Shown: positions 1 through 7,373 of the stretch, piece after piece
Layout of the letters: every line of letters begins with the position of its first letter
How positions within the stretch are numbered: position 1 is the stretch's first letter
Source: Algibacter sp. L3A6
GTDB taxonomy: Bacteria > Bacteroidota > Bacteroidia > Flavobacteriales > Flavobacteriaceae
DNA length: 64,000 nucleotides
Assembly: GCF_009796825.1 (NCBI RefSeq)
Contig: NZ_CP047030.1
Coordinates: 1,897,501 to 1,961,500 of the forward strand
Direction of reading: 5' to 3'
The notes under the pieces: generated by a model
What the model was told of the DNA's origin: nothing
Database searches by the model: none
Seen by the model: only the letters and a program-made list of their open reading frames with translations
Position numbers and translations under genes: made by a program

Positions 1-416
1 CTGGAGATAAACTCTTGTTAGGTGTAGATTTAATAAAGGCGAGCCATGTTGTGCTTCCAGCGTATAATGATAGCCAGGGTGTCACAGAAAAGTTCAATCT
101 TAATTTATTGGATAGAATTAATAATGAGTTAGGCGGGAATTTCAACCTTAAACAGTTTAAACATCAGCCAGAATATGATGAGCATGAAGGCGTCGCTAAA
201 AGCTATATAGTAAGTACGGCGAATCAGGCTGTTGAGATTAATGCCACCGGAAAAACCTATAATTTTACAGAAGGAGAAAAAATTCATACAGAAATATCTA
301 GAAAATATAACGATGCGTTAATTGAGAAAATAATCGAGAAAACCGATTTTAATCTTGAAACTAAAATACTAGATAGTAAAGCCTATTTTGCAGATTATAT
401 ACTTAGAAGAGATTAA
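1..416 (+). CDS. egtD: L-histidine N-alpha-methyltransferase EgtD, C-terminal part (5' end outside window)
   Basis: EgtD makes N-alpha-trimethylhistidine (hercynine) from histidine and S-adenosylmethionine, the first step of ergothioneine synthesis. The open frame runs in from the window edge (codon phase from base 3) and gives 137 residues. It has the family's LLLGVDL segment, the AYND(x)QGVT segment, the FNLNLLDRIN helix and a GEKIHTEISRKY stretch near the C-terminus that belongs to the substrate-binding domain. The SAM-binding half lies upstream and is not visible. A TTG at 15 is only an internal codon. In Bacteroidota egtD usually follows egtB, which would be outside the window. The 46-bp gap to the next gene suggests co-transcription. 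Family call is from remembered motifs, not a search. Confidence 0.85.
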   Translation, partial: GDKLLLGVDLIKASHVVLPAYNDSQGVTEKFNLNLLDRINNELGGNFNLKQFKHQPEYDEHEGVAKSYIVSTANQAVEINATGKTYNFTEGEKIHTEISRKYNDALIEKIIEKTDFNLETKILDSKAYFADYILRRD

Positions 417-462
417 AATACTATGTTTTGAATAATAGAATTTAACAACTAAACCGATAACT

Positions 463-1197
463 ATGAGCGAGAAAAGATTTAAAGACCTGAAAGCAATTTA
501 TGTAAATTGTACACTGAAGAAATCTCCAATGGAGAGTCATACATCTAAACTCATAGAGGTTTCAAAATCTATTATGAAGAGCGAAGGTGTTTCTGTAGAA
601 GATATTAGATTTATTGATCATGATGTCGCAACCGGCGTTTATCCAGATATGATGGAGCATGGTTGGGAAAAAGATGAATGGCCTGAGCTATTTAAAAAAA
701 TATTTGAGGCTGACATTCTTATAGTTGGTACACCTATTTGGTTAGGAGAAAAATCGTCTATTGCTCAAAAATTAATTGAAAGACTGTATGGAATGAGCGG
801 ACAAACAAACGATAAAGGGCAATACAGCTTTTATGGGAAAGTTGGCGGATGCATGGTAACAGGTAATGAAGATGGCGTAAAACATTGCGCTATGGGTATA
901 TTGTACTCGCTTCAGCATGTTGGATATTCTATACCGCCACAAGCGGACTGTGGCTGGATTGGAGAAGTTGGGCCTGGTCCTAGCTATGGCGATACGGAAT
1001 GGCAGGGTAAAAAGTTGGAAAAGCCATTAGGTTTCGATTCAGATTTTACTAATCGAAATACTACATTTATGACCTATAATTTATTGCATTTAGCGTCCAT
1101 GTTAAAAAAACAAGGTGGATACCCTAGTTATGGAAATTCGAGAGAAGACTGGGACGATGGAACAAGATGGAATTTTGATAATCCTGAATACCGTTAA
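463..1197 (+). CDS. Flavodoxin-like / NAD(P)H-dependent FMN oxidoreductase family protein
   Basis: This is a 244-residue soluble protein with a flavodoxin-like fold. It begins with a beta strand followed by a polar loop (IYVNCTLKKSP, about residues 12-22), the usual place of the FMN-phosphate loop. It has the second-strand motif ADILIVGTPIWLGEKSS (about 83-99), where Thr-Pro-x-Trp packs on the isoalloxazine ring, and a GCMVTGNEDG strand-loop near 128. A long tail rich in aromatic and charged residues follows (GYPSYGNSREDWDDGTRWNF). It follows egtD at 46 bp, so both may be on one transcript. A role in ergothioneine or thiol redox chemistry is only a guess from position. The substrate is unknown. 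Confidence 0.7.
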   Translation: MSEKRFKDLKAIYVNCTLKKSPMESHTSKLIEVSKSIMKSEGVSVEDIRFIDHDVATGVYPDMMEHGWEKDEWPELFKKIFEADILIVGTPIWLGEKSSIAQKLIERLYGMSGQTNDKGQYSFYGKVGGCMVTGNEDGVKHCAMGILYSLQHVGYSIPPQADCGWIGEVGPGPSYGDTEWQGKKLEKPLGFDSDFTNRNTTFMTYNLLHLASMLKKQGGYPSYGNSREDWDDGTRWNFDNPEYR

Positions 1198-1266
1198 AAA
1201 CTAGTTGGTTAAATCTATTGTTTTTCAGGAGAAAACTAATTTTAATTCCTTTTAAATAAACTTGAT

Positions 1267-1929
1267 ATGAATAGTGTGAAACTTGCTGTTTTAGGTCTTG
1301 GAAGCCAAACGACCACCTTTTATATTAGTGAGTTGAATAGGCTATATAATGAAAAATATGGTGGTTATAGTACATGTCCATTTATTATGTGGAATGCGAA
1401 TTTCGATGCTATAAATTCACTTTTACCAAACAGTTCTGAGAGGTTGAATGCGTTAACTCAAGATTGTATTAACGAAATCGAAAAATTAGATATATCACAT
1501 ATTTTGGTTCCTAATATCACCTTGCACGAAAGTATAGATGAAATAGAGGTTGATAAAAATATTTTGCATCCGGTTTATTTAACGGTTGCAAAAATTAAAT
1601 CGCTAAAGCTTTCAAAAATTGTTTTAATGGCTTCGGAATACACCATGAATTCAGCATATATTCGTTCCGTGTTTACCGCAAATGGAATAGAAATAGAGAT
1701 TCCTTCGGAAGAAGATCGAGTTCAAATTGATACATTTCGAAAACAAGTTTATGTTAAACAAGAAAGCCAAGCAGGCATAGTCGGTTTTCAGAATATCATC
1801 GAAAAATATACAATTAAAAATACCGTTTTGTTGGCATGTACGGAATTGTCTATTTTTAAACCTAATAATAACTCACGTCTTTTAGATATGGTGGAAATTC
1901 AAATTAGAGAAGCGATTAATATCTTATGA
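1267..1929 (+). CDS. Aspartate/glutamate racemase family protein with the first catalytic Cys replaced
   Basis: The 220-residue protein matches the Asp/Glu racemase superfamily: an N-terminal GLGSQTTTFYISELNRLY segment (the family's GGxGxxAT-FY element) and the second-half signature LLACTELS (about residues 188-195) with its cysteine. In racemases of this family two cysteines act as the acid/base pair. The first normally sits in a P-C-N-T-A-H loop. Here the matching loop reads VPNITLHE (about 80-87), so the cysteine is missing. Ordinary two-base racemisation is therefore doubtful. The protein may be an isomerase or decarboxylase-like relative, or inactive. It lies between a flavodoxin-like gene and an NmrA-like reductase, all on the same strand with short gaps. 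The substrate cannot be named. Confidence 0.7.
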   Translation: MNSVKLAVLGLGSQTTTFYISELNRLYNEKYGGYSTCPFIMWNANFDAINSLLPNSSERLNALTQDCINEIEKLDISHILVPNITLHESIDEIEVDKNILHPVYLTVAKIKSLKLSKIVLMASEYTMNSAYIRSVFTANGIEIEIPSEEDRVQIDTFRKQVYVKQESQAGIVGFQNIIEKYTIKNTVLLACTELSIFKPNNNSRLLDMVEIQIREAINIL

Positions 1930-1951
1930 AATTTTAAAATAGAATATTACT

Positions 1952-2800
1952 ATGAAAATAGCAGTCACTTCGGCAAACGGAAAATTAGGTTCTACTATTG
2001 TAGAAAATCTAATAGAACAGGTGGGTAAAGAGCATGTTGTTGGAATTGCCCGTTCACCAGAAAAAGCAAAACACCTTGGTATTGAAATACGAAAAGGCGA
2101 TTATAATAGTCGTGCGGAATTCGATACGGCATTGCACAGTATAGATGTTGTTATGTTGCTTTCAGGAATGGATGAGCCTGATAAAAGAATTCAGCAACAT
2201 CGCAATGTTATTGATGCAGCGGTGAGTAATGGCGTTAAGAAAATAGTGTACACCAGTATTGTTGGCGATGAAAAAAACACGGCGTTTAGTCCCGTGGTGC
2301 AGAGTAATAGGCAAACAGAAAAGGATGTTCAGAACTCAGGTCTTGATTATGTTATTGGTAGAAATGGCATATATATTGAACCCGATTTAGAATATTTAGA
2401 TACTTACATTAAAGAAGGTGAAATTAGAAATTGCGCAGGCACGGGTAAGTGTGCTTATACAAGTAGAGCGGAGTTGGGGTTTGCTTATGCTAAAATGTTG
2501 GTAGAAGATAAACATAACGGAAAAACCTATAACCTTGTTGGTCATGCTATTTCTCAGAGTGAATTAGCAGATTATATAAATCTAGTTTTTAATACTAAAC
2601 TTAAGTTTAATCAAGTATCGGTAGCTGCCTACTTATATGAAAGAAAAATGGCATTGGGTGATTTTCTTGGTACTGTAATCGCTGGAATATACGAAGGGAT
2701 AAAAAACGGTTCTAATAATGTGCTTTCAGATTTTGAATTGGCTGTAGGTCGACCACATAAATCTGTTGAAGATATTATGAGAGCTTACAAAGAGGAGTAA
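1952..2800 (+). CDS. NmrA/QorB-like SDR NAD(P)-binding oxidoreductase
   Basis: This is a 282-residue atypical short-chain dehydrogenase of the NmrA / quinone oxidoreductase 2 (QorB) type. The N-terminus shows the dinucleotide-binding loop TSANGKLGS (residues 6-14), followed by VVGIARSPEKAK, where the basic residues fit NADP(H). The KIVYTSIVGDEKN strand (about 97-109) is typical of NmrA-like proteins, as is the ELADYINLVF helix late in the sequence. Enzymes of this group reduce quinones or act as redox sensors. The substrate here is unknown. It starts 23 bp after the racemase-family gene, so it likely ends the same operon. No obvious terminator was seen before the mrp promoter. Confidence 0.75.
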   Translation: MKIAVTSANGKLGSTIVENLIEQVGKEHVVGIARSPEKAKHLGIEIRKGDYNSRAEFDTALHSIDVVMLLSGMDEPDKRIQQHRNVIDAAVSNGVKKIVYTSIVGDEKNTAFSPVVQSNRQTEKDVQNSGLDYVIGRNGIYIEPDLEYLDTYIKEGEIRNCAGTGKCAYTSRAELGFAYAKMLVEDKHNGKTYNLVGHAISQSELADYINLVFNTKLKFNQVSVAAYLYERKMALGDFLGTVIAGIYEGIKNGSNNVLSDFELAVGRPHKSVEDIMRAYKEE

Positions 2801-2947
2801 TCAGCGTTGGATGTTTTTTTATCAGACTTTGGTAGATTTTAAAATAAAAAATGGTGATTACAAGGCGTTTTAGTATAAATAGCTATTTTCAATCCTAACA
2901 TAAGTAAAACTTCTAATTTAGGTATTAAGACTTCCGTCGATATTATT

Positions 2948-2955
2948 TATCTTTG
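2948..2955 (+). promoter_or_regulatory. Candidate -7 element (TATCTTTG) for mrp
   Basis: TATCTTTG fits the Bacteroidota TAnnTTTG -7 consensus and lies 68 bp before the preferred mrp start. No TTG is present 19 nt upstream, so the -33 half is weak. Confidence 0.45.
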
Positions 2956-3022
2956 TAAATTATAATTATTCTCAATTAAGCGGTAGTCAAATATGCTGAC
3001 TGCCAATATTATTACACAAGCA

Positions 3023-4159
3023 ATGAAATTAAATAAACAAGATATATTAAAAGCGCTTGAAACTATTACTGTTCCTGGCGAAGGACAAAATATGGTTGAA
3101 AGTGGTGCTGTAAAAAATGTAATGACTTTTGGAGACGAAGTTATTGTAGATATCACAATTAACAACCCAAGTTTACAAGCAAAAAAACGTACGGAAGTTG
3201 ATGTGTTAAAAACAATACATGAACAAGTTTACGAAAAAGCAAAAATTACAGTTAATGTAAAAGTAGACGCGCCTGCTAAGCCAAAGGCTAATGTAATTAA
3301 AGGGAAACCTGTTGCAGGAATTCAAAATATAGTTGCAATTGCATCTGGTAAAGGTGGTGTAGGGAAATCTACAGTAACGGCTAACTTAGCCGTGACTTTA
3401 GCAAAAATGGGATTTAACGTTGGTATTTTAGATGCTGATATTTACGGGCCATCTATTCCAATTATGTTCGATGTGGCTGATGCAAAACCTTTAGCTGTAA
3501 ATGTCGAAGGGAAATCGAAAATGAAGCCTGTTGAAAACTACGGAGTTAAAGTATTATCTATTGGCTTTTTCACACAACCAGACCAAGCTGTTGTTTGGCG
3601 TGGACCTATGGCTGCAAAAGCACTGAATCAAATGATTTTTGATGCACATTGGGGTGAGTTAGACTTCCTACTATTAGATTTACCTCCAGGAACTGGAGAT
3701 ATTCATTTAAGTTTAATGCAATCGCTACCTATTACAGGAGCTGTTGTTGTTAGTACACCGCAAAACGTGGCTTTGGCCGATGCTAAAAAGGGTGTGGCTA
3801 TGTTTCAACAAGAAAGCATTAATGTGCCTGTTTTAGGTATTATTGAAAATATGGCGTACTTTACTCCAGCAGAATTACCAGATCATAAATATTTTATCTT
3901 CGGAAAAGAAGGAGCTAAAAACTTGGCAGAAGATTTAAAAGTGCCATTTTTAGGAGAAATTCCTTTAGTACAAAGTATTCGTGAAGCCGGTGATGTTGGT
4001 CGTCCAGCAGCTATGCAAAAAGGAACACCTTTAGAGCAAGCTTTTGAAAAAATAACGCAAAATGTAGTGCAGGAGGTTGTTAGAAGAAATGACGATTTAC
4101 CGCCTACAGAAGCAATTAAAATTACAACAATGGCTGGATGTTCTGCCGTAAAAAAATAA
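3023..4159 (+). CDS. mrp: Mrp/ApbC/NBP35-family iron-sulfur cluster carrier ATPase
   Basis: Mrp/ApbC proteins bind ATP and carry a Fe-S cluster to apo-proteins in the cytoplasm. An N-terminal MIP18/DUF59-like domain (about residues 1-90, with VPGEGQNMVESG) precedes the deviant Walker A loop GKGGVGKST (about 109-117), the DADIYGPSIP switch motif and LLLDLPPGTGD. The C-terminus ends MAGCSAVKK. The frame is open from an ATG at 2993, but I prefer the ATG at 3023 (MKLNKQDILKAL) because it gives the usual family N-terminus and 378 residues. The NifU-domain gene follows after 3 bp, so the two are translationally close and likely act together in cluster assembly. Confidence 0.9.
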   Translation: MKLNKQDILKALETITVPGEGQNMVESGAVKNVMTFGDEVIVDITINNPSLQAKKRTEVDVLKTIHEQVYEKAKITVNVKVDAPAKPKANVIKGKPVAGIQNIVAIASGKGGVGKSTVTANLAVTLAKMGFNVGILDADIYGPSIPIMFDVADAKPLAVNVEGKSKMKPVENYGVKVLSIGFFTQPDQAVVWRGPMAAKALNQMIFDAHWGELDFLLLDLPPGTGDIHLSLMQSLPITGAVVVSTPQNVALADAKKGVAMFQQESINVPVLGIIENMAYFTPAELPDHKYFIFGKEGAKNLAEDLKVPFLGEIPLVQSIREAGDVGRPAAMQKGTPLEQAFEKITQNVVQEVVRRNDDLPPTEAIKITTMAGCSAVKK

Positions 4160-4162
4160 GAT

Positions 4163-4408
4163 ATGACCAGCGAAGAAGTAAGATTGAATGTTGAAAAAGC
4201 ATTAGAAGAAATTCGTCCGTTTTTACAAAGTGATGGCGGCGATATTTCGTTAATGTCGATTGAGGATAACGATACTCTAGTAAAAGTACAATTACAAGGT
4301 GCTTGTGTAGGGTGTTCGGTAAATCAAATGACATTGAAATCGGGTGTTGAAATGACTATTAAAAAGTATGCACCACAAATTGAAAAGGTGGTTAATATTG
4401 AAATTTAA
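4163..4408 (+). CDS. NifU C-terminal domain (Nfu-type) Fe-S scaffold protein
   Basis: This 81-residue protein consists of a NifU C-terminal domain only. It has the FLQSDGGDISL segment and the cluster-binding CxxC in GACVGCSVNQ (Cys48 and Cys51), followed by the TLKSGVEMTIKKYAP helix. Such proteins hold a [4Fe-4S] cluster at a dimer interface and pass it to target enzymes. It starts 3 bp after the mrp stop codon, which argues for a shared transcript and coupled function. A strong hairpin terminator follows at 4434-4480. Length and motif are normal for a stand-alone Nfu. Confidence 0.9.
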   Translation: MTSEEVRLNVEKALEEIRPFLQSDGGDISLMSIEDNDTLVKVQLQGACVGCSVNQMTLKSGVEMTIKKYAPQIEKVVNIEI

Positions 4409-4433
4409 TAGATTAATATCATTATAATTTATA

Positions 4434-4480
4434 AATAAAGAATCTTCAATTTGAAATAAATGAAGATTCTTTATTTTTTT
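4434..4480 (+). terminator. Rho-independent terminator after mrp-nfu
   Basis: A perfect 15-bp inverted repeat (AATAAAGAATCTTCA at 4434-4448 with its complement at 4461-4475) with a 12-nt loop runs into a T tract. It can close the mrp-nfu transcript. Confidence 0.85.
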
Positions 4481-4533
4481 ATAAAGGTTTCTATTTTCTG
4501 TTAGAAAAGTATGAAAATTAAAGCGACAAAACT

Positions 4534-4541
4534 TAAATTTG
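4534..4541 (+). promoter_or_regulatory. Candidate -7 element (TAAATTTG) for the ferredoxin gene
   Basis: TAAATTTG matches TAnnTTTG and sits 46 bp before the ferredoxin start, after the upstream terminator. No good -33 TTG was found. Confidence 0.45.
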
Positions 4542-4587
4542 TGGCACGACTTATGACGTATCACTAATTGAATTACAAAACAGTACT

Positions 4588-4917
4588 ATGCAAGACATAA
4601 ATATTAAAATTACCGATAGAGACGGTGTAAAACACGAAATTGTTGCCCCTACAGATATGGCAATGAATTTAATGGAAGTTGTTCGTTCTTACGAGTTGGC
4701 TCCAGAAGGAACTATTGGTATTTGCGGAGGTATGGCTATGTGTGCATCATGCCAATGTTATGTAACTAGCGATACAGAGTTACCAGAGATGGGAGATGAT
4801 GAAGAAGCAATGCTGTCTGAGGCTTTTGATGTTAAAGATAACAGTCGTTTAGGTTGTCAAATTCAAATGACGCCAGAAATGGAAGGTCTAGAAGTAGAAT
4901 TAGCTCCAGAAAGTTAA
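4588..4917 (+). CDS. Adrenodoxin-type [2Fe-2S] ferredoxin
   Basis: This is a 109-residue acidic electron carrier. Cysteines 46, 52, 55 and 90 form the C-x5-C-x2-C-x34-C pattern of adrenodoxin/ISC-type [2Fe-2S] ferredoxins (segments CGGMAMCASC and RLGCQIQM). Such proteins deliver electrons to Fe-S assembly or to monooxygenases. The nearby mrp and nfu genes suit a link to Fe-S metabolism, although a terminator separates them and this gene has its own promoter-like box. The partner reductase is not in the window. Confidence 0.88.
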   Translation: MQDINIKITDRDGVKHEIVAPTDMAMNLMEVVRSYELAPEGTIGICGGMAMCASCQCYVTSDTELPEMGDDEEAMLSEAFDVKDNSRLGCQIQMTPEMEGLEVELAPES

Positions 4918-4962
4918 TATTTGGCACAGTTGTGCTTTAGTTTAAAAAATTATATTAGATAC

Positions 4963-5048
4963 AGCATTCCTAATAATGGATAGTGAACACAATTTGAAAT
5001 TTGATTTCTTAATGGGTTTGTTTTTTCTTTATTAGGAATGCTTTTTTT
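4963..5048 (+). terminator. Long-loop inverted repeat followed by a T tract
   Basis: A perfect 14-bp inverted repeat (AGCATTCCTAATAA at 4963-4976, complement at 5029-5042) encloses about 52 nt and is followed at once by seven T. It probably ends the ferredoxin transcript. The loop is unusually long for an intrinsic terminator. The rest of the gap (5049-5324) is AT-rich and I see no gene in it. Confidence 0.6.
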
Positions 5049-5324
5049 GTTCTAAAACTATAGGTTTAATGTAATTATCAACTTGTAATTACTCAAAGTG
5101 AAACATGGTTTTAGTTGTTTAAAGAGGTGCACGTTTCAAAAATATTCAGTTTAAGTATGCTTTTTATTTCTATAATGAATTGTAAACATCGGGTCTTCTT
5201 TATGTCTTGCTCTTAAAAGAAATTATATTCATAGTTTAAATTGAGAAAAAGGTTTTCTGAAGAATTTGTTGAGTTTGGAGATTTATTTTTGAATTAGAAA
5301 GTGAGGATTAGAAAATTAGGTAAA

Positions 5325-5362
5325 ATAAAAAAAGTTGTCGTATTCGTTAAAATAGACAACTT
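5325..5362 (-). terminator. Terminator of the SPOR-domain gene
   Basis: An 8-bp inverted repeat (AAGTTGTC at 5332-5339, complement at 5355-5362) with T-rich sequence on the minus strand beyond 5332 lies just downstream of the minus-strand SPOR gene. Confidence 0.65.
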
Positions 5363-5392
5363 AGTTTATAGGGTTAAAAACCAGAAATGGTT

Positions 5393-5791
5393 TTAGTTTT
5401 TTTCTTTCTTCGGCTTAAAAATGAAAGCACTAGGGAATTTTTTCTTAATTTTTTTAAGTGCACGATCGGCTTCTAAACGCGTGCTAAAATTACCAGCCCA
5501 AATTTTAAAATTTGGTGTTTCATATTCTATAGATGGATTCCACTCAGAAAACGATTGGTTGAAATCTGCTTTGGCATTTTGTGCAGCAGAACGATTTCCA
5601 GAGTAAATTTGGATTTTATAACGATCGGAATCATGTTCGTTTTTATTCATTTCCTTTTTCAAATCTAACAAAACTGCTATGTTTTGATCTTGATTTAAAG
5701 AAACATGGCCTTCTTGCGAAAAACTTATTGTTGATGTTAACAATAGAGTTAATAGGGGTAACAAAGTTAATTTTGTTTTCAATGAGTTCAT
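5393..5791 (-). CDS. Secreted SPOR-domain protein
   Basis: The protein has 132 residues. It has a signal peptide (MNSLKTK, then a Leu/Thr-rich core ending near TISFSQ) and a C-terminal SPOR domain of about 75 residues (RYKIQIYSGNRSAAQNAKADF ... FKIWAGNFSTRLEADRAL). SPOR domains bind peptidoglycan strands stripped of stem peptides, often at division sites, so a periplasmic envelope role is likely. The start is the ATG whose last base is 5791. The frame extends two codons to a TTG at 5797, which is a poorer choice. It is transcribed away from actA and has its own -7 box and terminator, so it is a single-gene unit. The specific function is unknown. Confidence 0.8.
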   Translation of the reverse strand: MNSLKTKLTLLPLLTLLLTSTISFSQEGHVSLNQDQNIAVLLDLKKEMNKNEHDSDRYKIQIYSGNRSAAQNAKADFNQSFSEWNPSIEYETPNFKIWAGNFSTRLEADRALKKIKKKFPSAFIFKPKKEKN

Positions 5792-5808
5792 TTTCAAATT
5801 ATTTTGTG

Positions 5809-5816
5809 CAAAGATA
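5809..5816 (-). promoter_or_regulatory. Candidate -7 element (TATCTTTG, minus strand) for the SPOR gene
   Basis: On the minus strand the octamer TATCTTTG matches TAnnTTTG, 18 bp upstream of the preferred ATG. The -33 half is not evident. Confidence 0.5.
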
Positions 5817-5914
5817 TACGATGCAATTAAATTATTAGTTCTTTTATTTATTTAGAATCTCTCTAAATTACCAATTATACCTGTGCTATCATTTCTAAAA
5901 TCGACTTTTAATAT

Positions 5915-5922
5915 TACTTTTG
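5915..5922 (+). promoter_or_regulatory. Candidate -7 element (TACTTTTG) for the act-cox operon
   Basis: TACTTTTG fits TAnnTTTG and is the only such box between the divergent SPOR gene and actA. It would give a short leader before the ATG at 5963. Confidence 0.5.
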
Positions 5923-5962
5923 CGAGAGATTTTTTTAACTGTATTTTTTTCAATTATTAGTA

Positions 5963-7300
5963 ATGAAAAAATCATACCAAAGTTTAGAAGTTAATTTAAC
6001 CAACAATATGAGACAGGTGATTCACCGTATATTAAGTAAAAACACTCTTAGTTTCAGCTTAATTATTTTATTAGCGTTTACATCAGTCCTTTCTGCACAG
6101 GAAGGCGATCCAGCGAAAGGAAAATCTTTATTCAATGCCAATTGTGCGGCTTGTCATCAATTAGACAAGAAAATGACCGGGCCGGCTTTACGTAATGTAG
6201 AGGCACGTTTGTCTGACGAGCAAGGCTTAGATCGTGATTGGATTCACGCTTGGGTACGTAACAGTTCAGGGCTTATTAAATCTGGCGATTCTTATGCCAA
6301 TAAGGTTTACAATGAGTACGGTGGTGCTGCCATGACGGCTTTTCCTCAATTATCTGATGATGATATTAGCAATATTTTAGCATACACTGCTGAAGAAAAG
6401 AAAGCGCCAGTTGCACCTGCAGGTGGAGCGGTTGTTGCTCAAGCATCTGAAACGTCAGGAGGAATTTCAAATGAAATTATTTTAGGGGCCTTAGCGATCT
6501 TGTTTATGCTTTTAGCTGCAGGATTGTATTTAGTAAATAAAACACTACGTCGTTTTGCAACAGCTCAAAATATAGAATTACCTGAAGATTCAAAAAGAAC
6601 TCCAATTTGGAAAGCATTTGTACAAAACCAATTTTTAGTAATGGTTCTTACAATATTCTTTTTACTATCGAGTGCGTATTTTGTTTACGGGTATTTATCT
6701 CAAATTGGGGTAGATCAAGGTTATCAACCAGTACAGCCAATTCACTTTTCGCATAAAATACATGCTGGTGATAATGGAATAGATTGTAAATACTGTCACT
6801 CTTCTGCAAGAGTTAGTAAAACATCTGGTGTGCCTTCGTTAAATGTTTGTATGAACTGTCACAAATCAATTTACGAATACAACGGTGAAACATCTCCTGA
6901 GTACTCTAAGGATTTCTACGATGGTGAAATTAAAAAATTATATGCTGCTGCAGGATGGGATGATGCCGAGCAAAAATATACAGGTGAATCTAGTCCGGTA
7001 AAATGGGTTCGTATTCATAACTTGCCAGATTTTGCATACTTTAACCACTCGCAACACGTAACTGTTGCAGGAGTAGAGTGTCAAACATGTCACGGTCCTG
7101 TGCAAGAAATGGAAATTGCTTATCAACATGCTCCATTAACAATGGGATGGTGTATTAACTGTCACAGAGAAACAGATGTTAACGTAAAAGATAATGCTTA
7201 CTATACTAAAATTCATGACGAATTATCTAAAAAATATGGTGTAGATAAGTTGACAGCTGCTCAAATGGGTGGATTAGAATGTGGTAAGTGTCACTACTAA
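5963..7300 (+). CDS. actA: Alternative complex III subunit ActA, multiheme cytochrome c
   Basis: ActA is the multiheme electron-exit subunit of alternative complex III, the quinol:cytochrome c oxidoreductase that replaces bc1 in many Bacteroidota. Six CxxCH motifs are visible: CAACH (from residue 61) in an N-terminal mono-heme cytochrome c domain, then CKYCH (275), CMNCH (296), CQTCH (373), CINCH (397) and CGKCH (440) in the pentaheme domain. A signal peptide ends near LSAQEGDP. Hydrophobic segments at about 170-195 and 225-247 lie between the two cytochrome parts. The ATG at 5963 is used, but an ATG at 6008 (MRQVIHRI) gives a more standard signal peptide and cannot be excluded. It is the first gene of the act-cox operon. 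Confidence 0.92.
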   Translation: MKKSYQSLEVNLTNNMRQVIHRILSKNTLSFSLIILLAFTSVLSAQEGDPAKGKSLFNANCAACHQLDKKMTGPALRNVEARLSDEQGLDRDWIHAWVRNSSGLIKSGDSYANKVYNEYGGAAMTAFPQLSDDDISNILAYTAEEKKAPVAPAGGAVVAQASETSGGISNEIILGALAILFMLLAAGLYLVNKTLRRFATAQNIELPEDSKRTPIWKAFVQNQFLVMVLTIFFLLSSAYFVYGYLSQIGVDQGYQPVQPIHFSHKIHAGDNGIDCKYCHSSARVSKTSGVPSLNVCMNCHKSIYEYNGETSPEYSKDFYDGEIKKLYAAAGWDDAEQKYTGESSPVKWVRIHNLPDFAYFNHSQHVTVAGVECQTCHGPVQEMEIAYQHAPLTMGWCINCHRETDVNVKDNAYYTKIHDELSKKYGVDKLTAAQMGGLECGKCHY

Positions 7301-7312
7301 AAAAAATAGTTT

Positions 7313-7335
7313 TTCTTTTCTGCGAAAGCAGGGAA
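7313..7335 (+). other. Stable GNRA-loop hairpin between actA and actB
   Basis: The transcript can form a short stem closed by a GAAA tetraloop (CTGC at 7320-7323, GCAG at 7328-7331, extendable by wobble pairs). No T tract follows, so it is more likely an mRNA stability or processing element than a terminator. Confidence 0.4.
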
Positions 7336-7373
7336 CTTTTAAAAATTAATAAGAAGTAATTCAATTATATAAT

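Noticed and set aside
4292..4564. 90-residue minus-strand frame over the nfu gene end
   Set aside because: It crosses the nfu gene and its terminator and has no supporting signal.
5581..5838. 85-residue plus-strand frame
   Set aside because: It overlaps the SPOR gene on the other strand, which has a signal peptide, domain and promoter. The plus frame is spurious.
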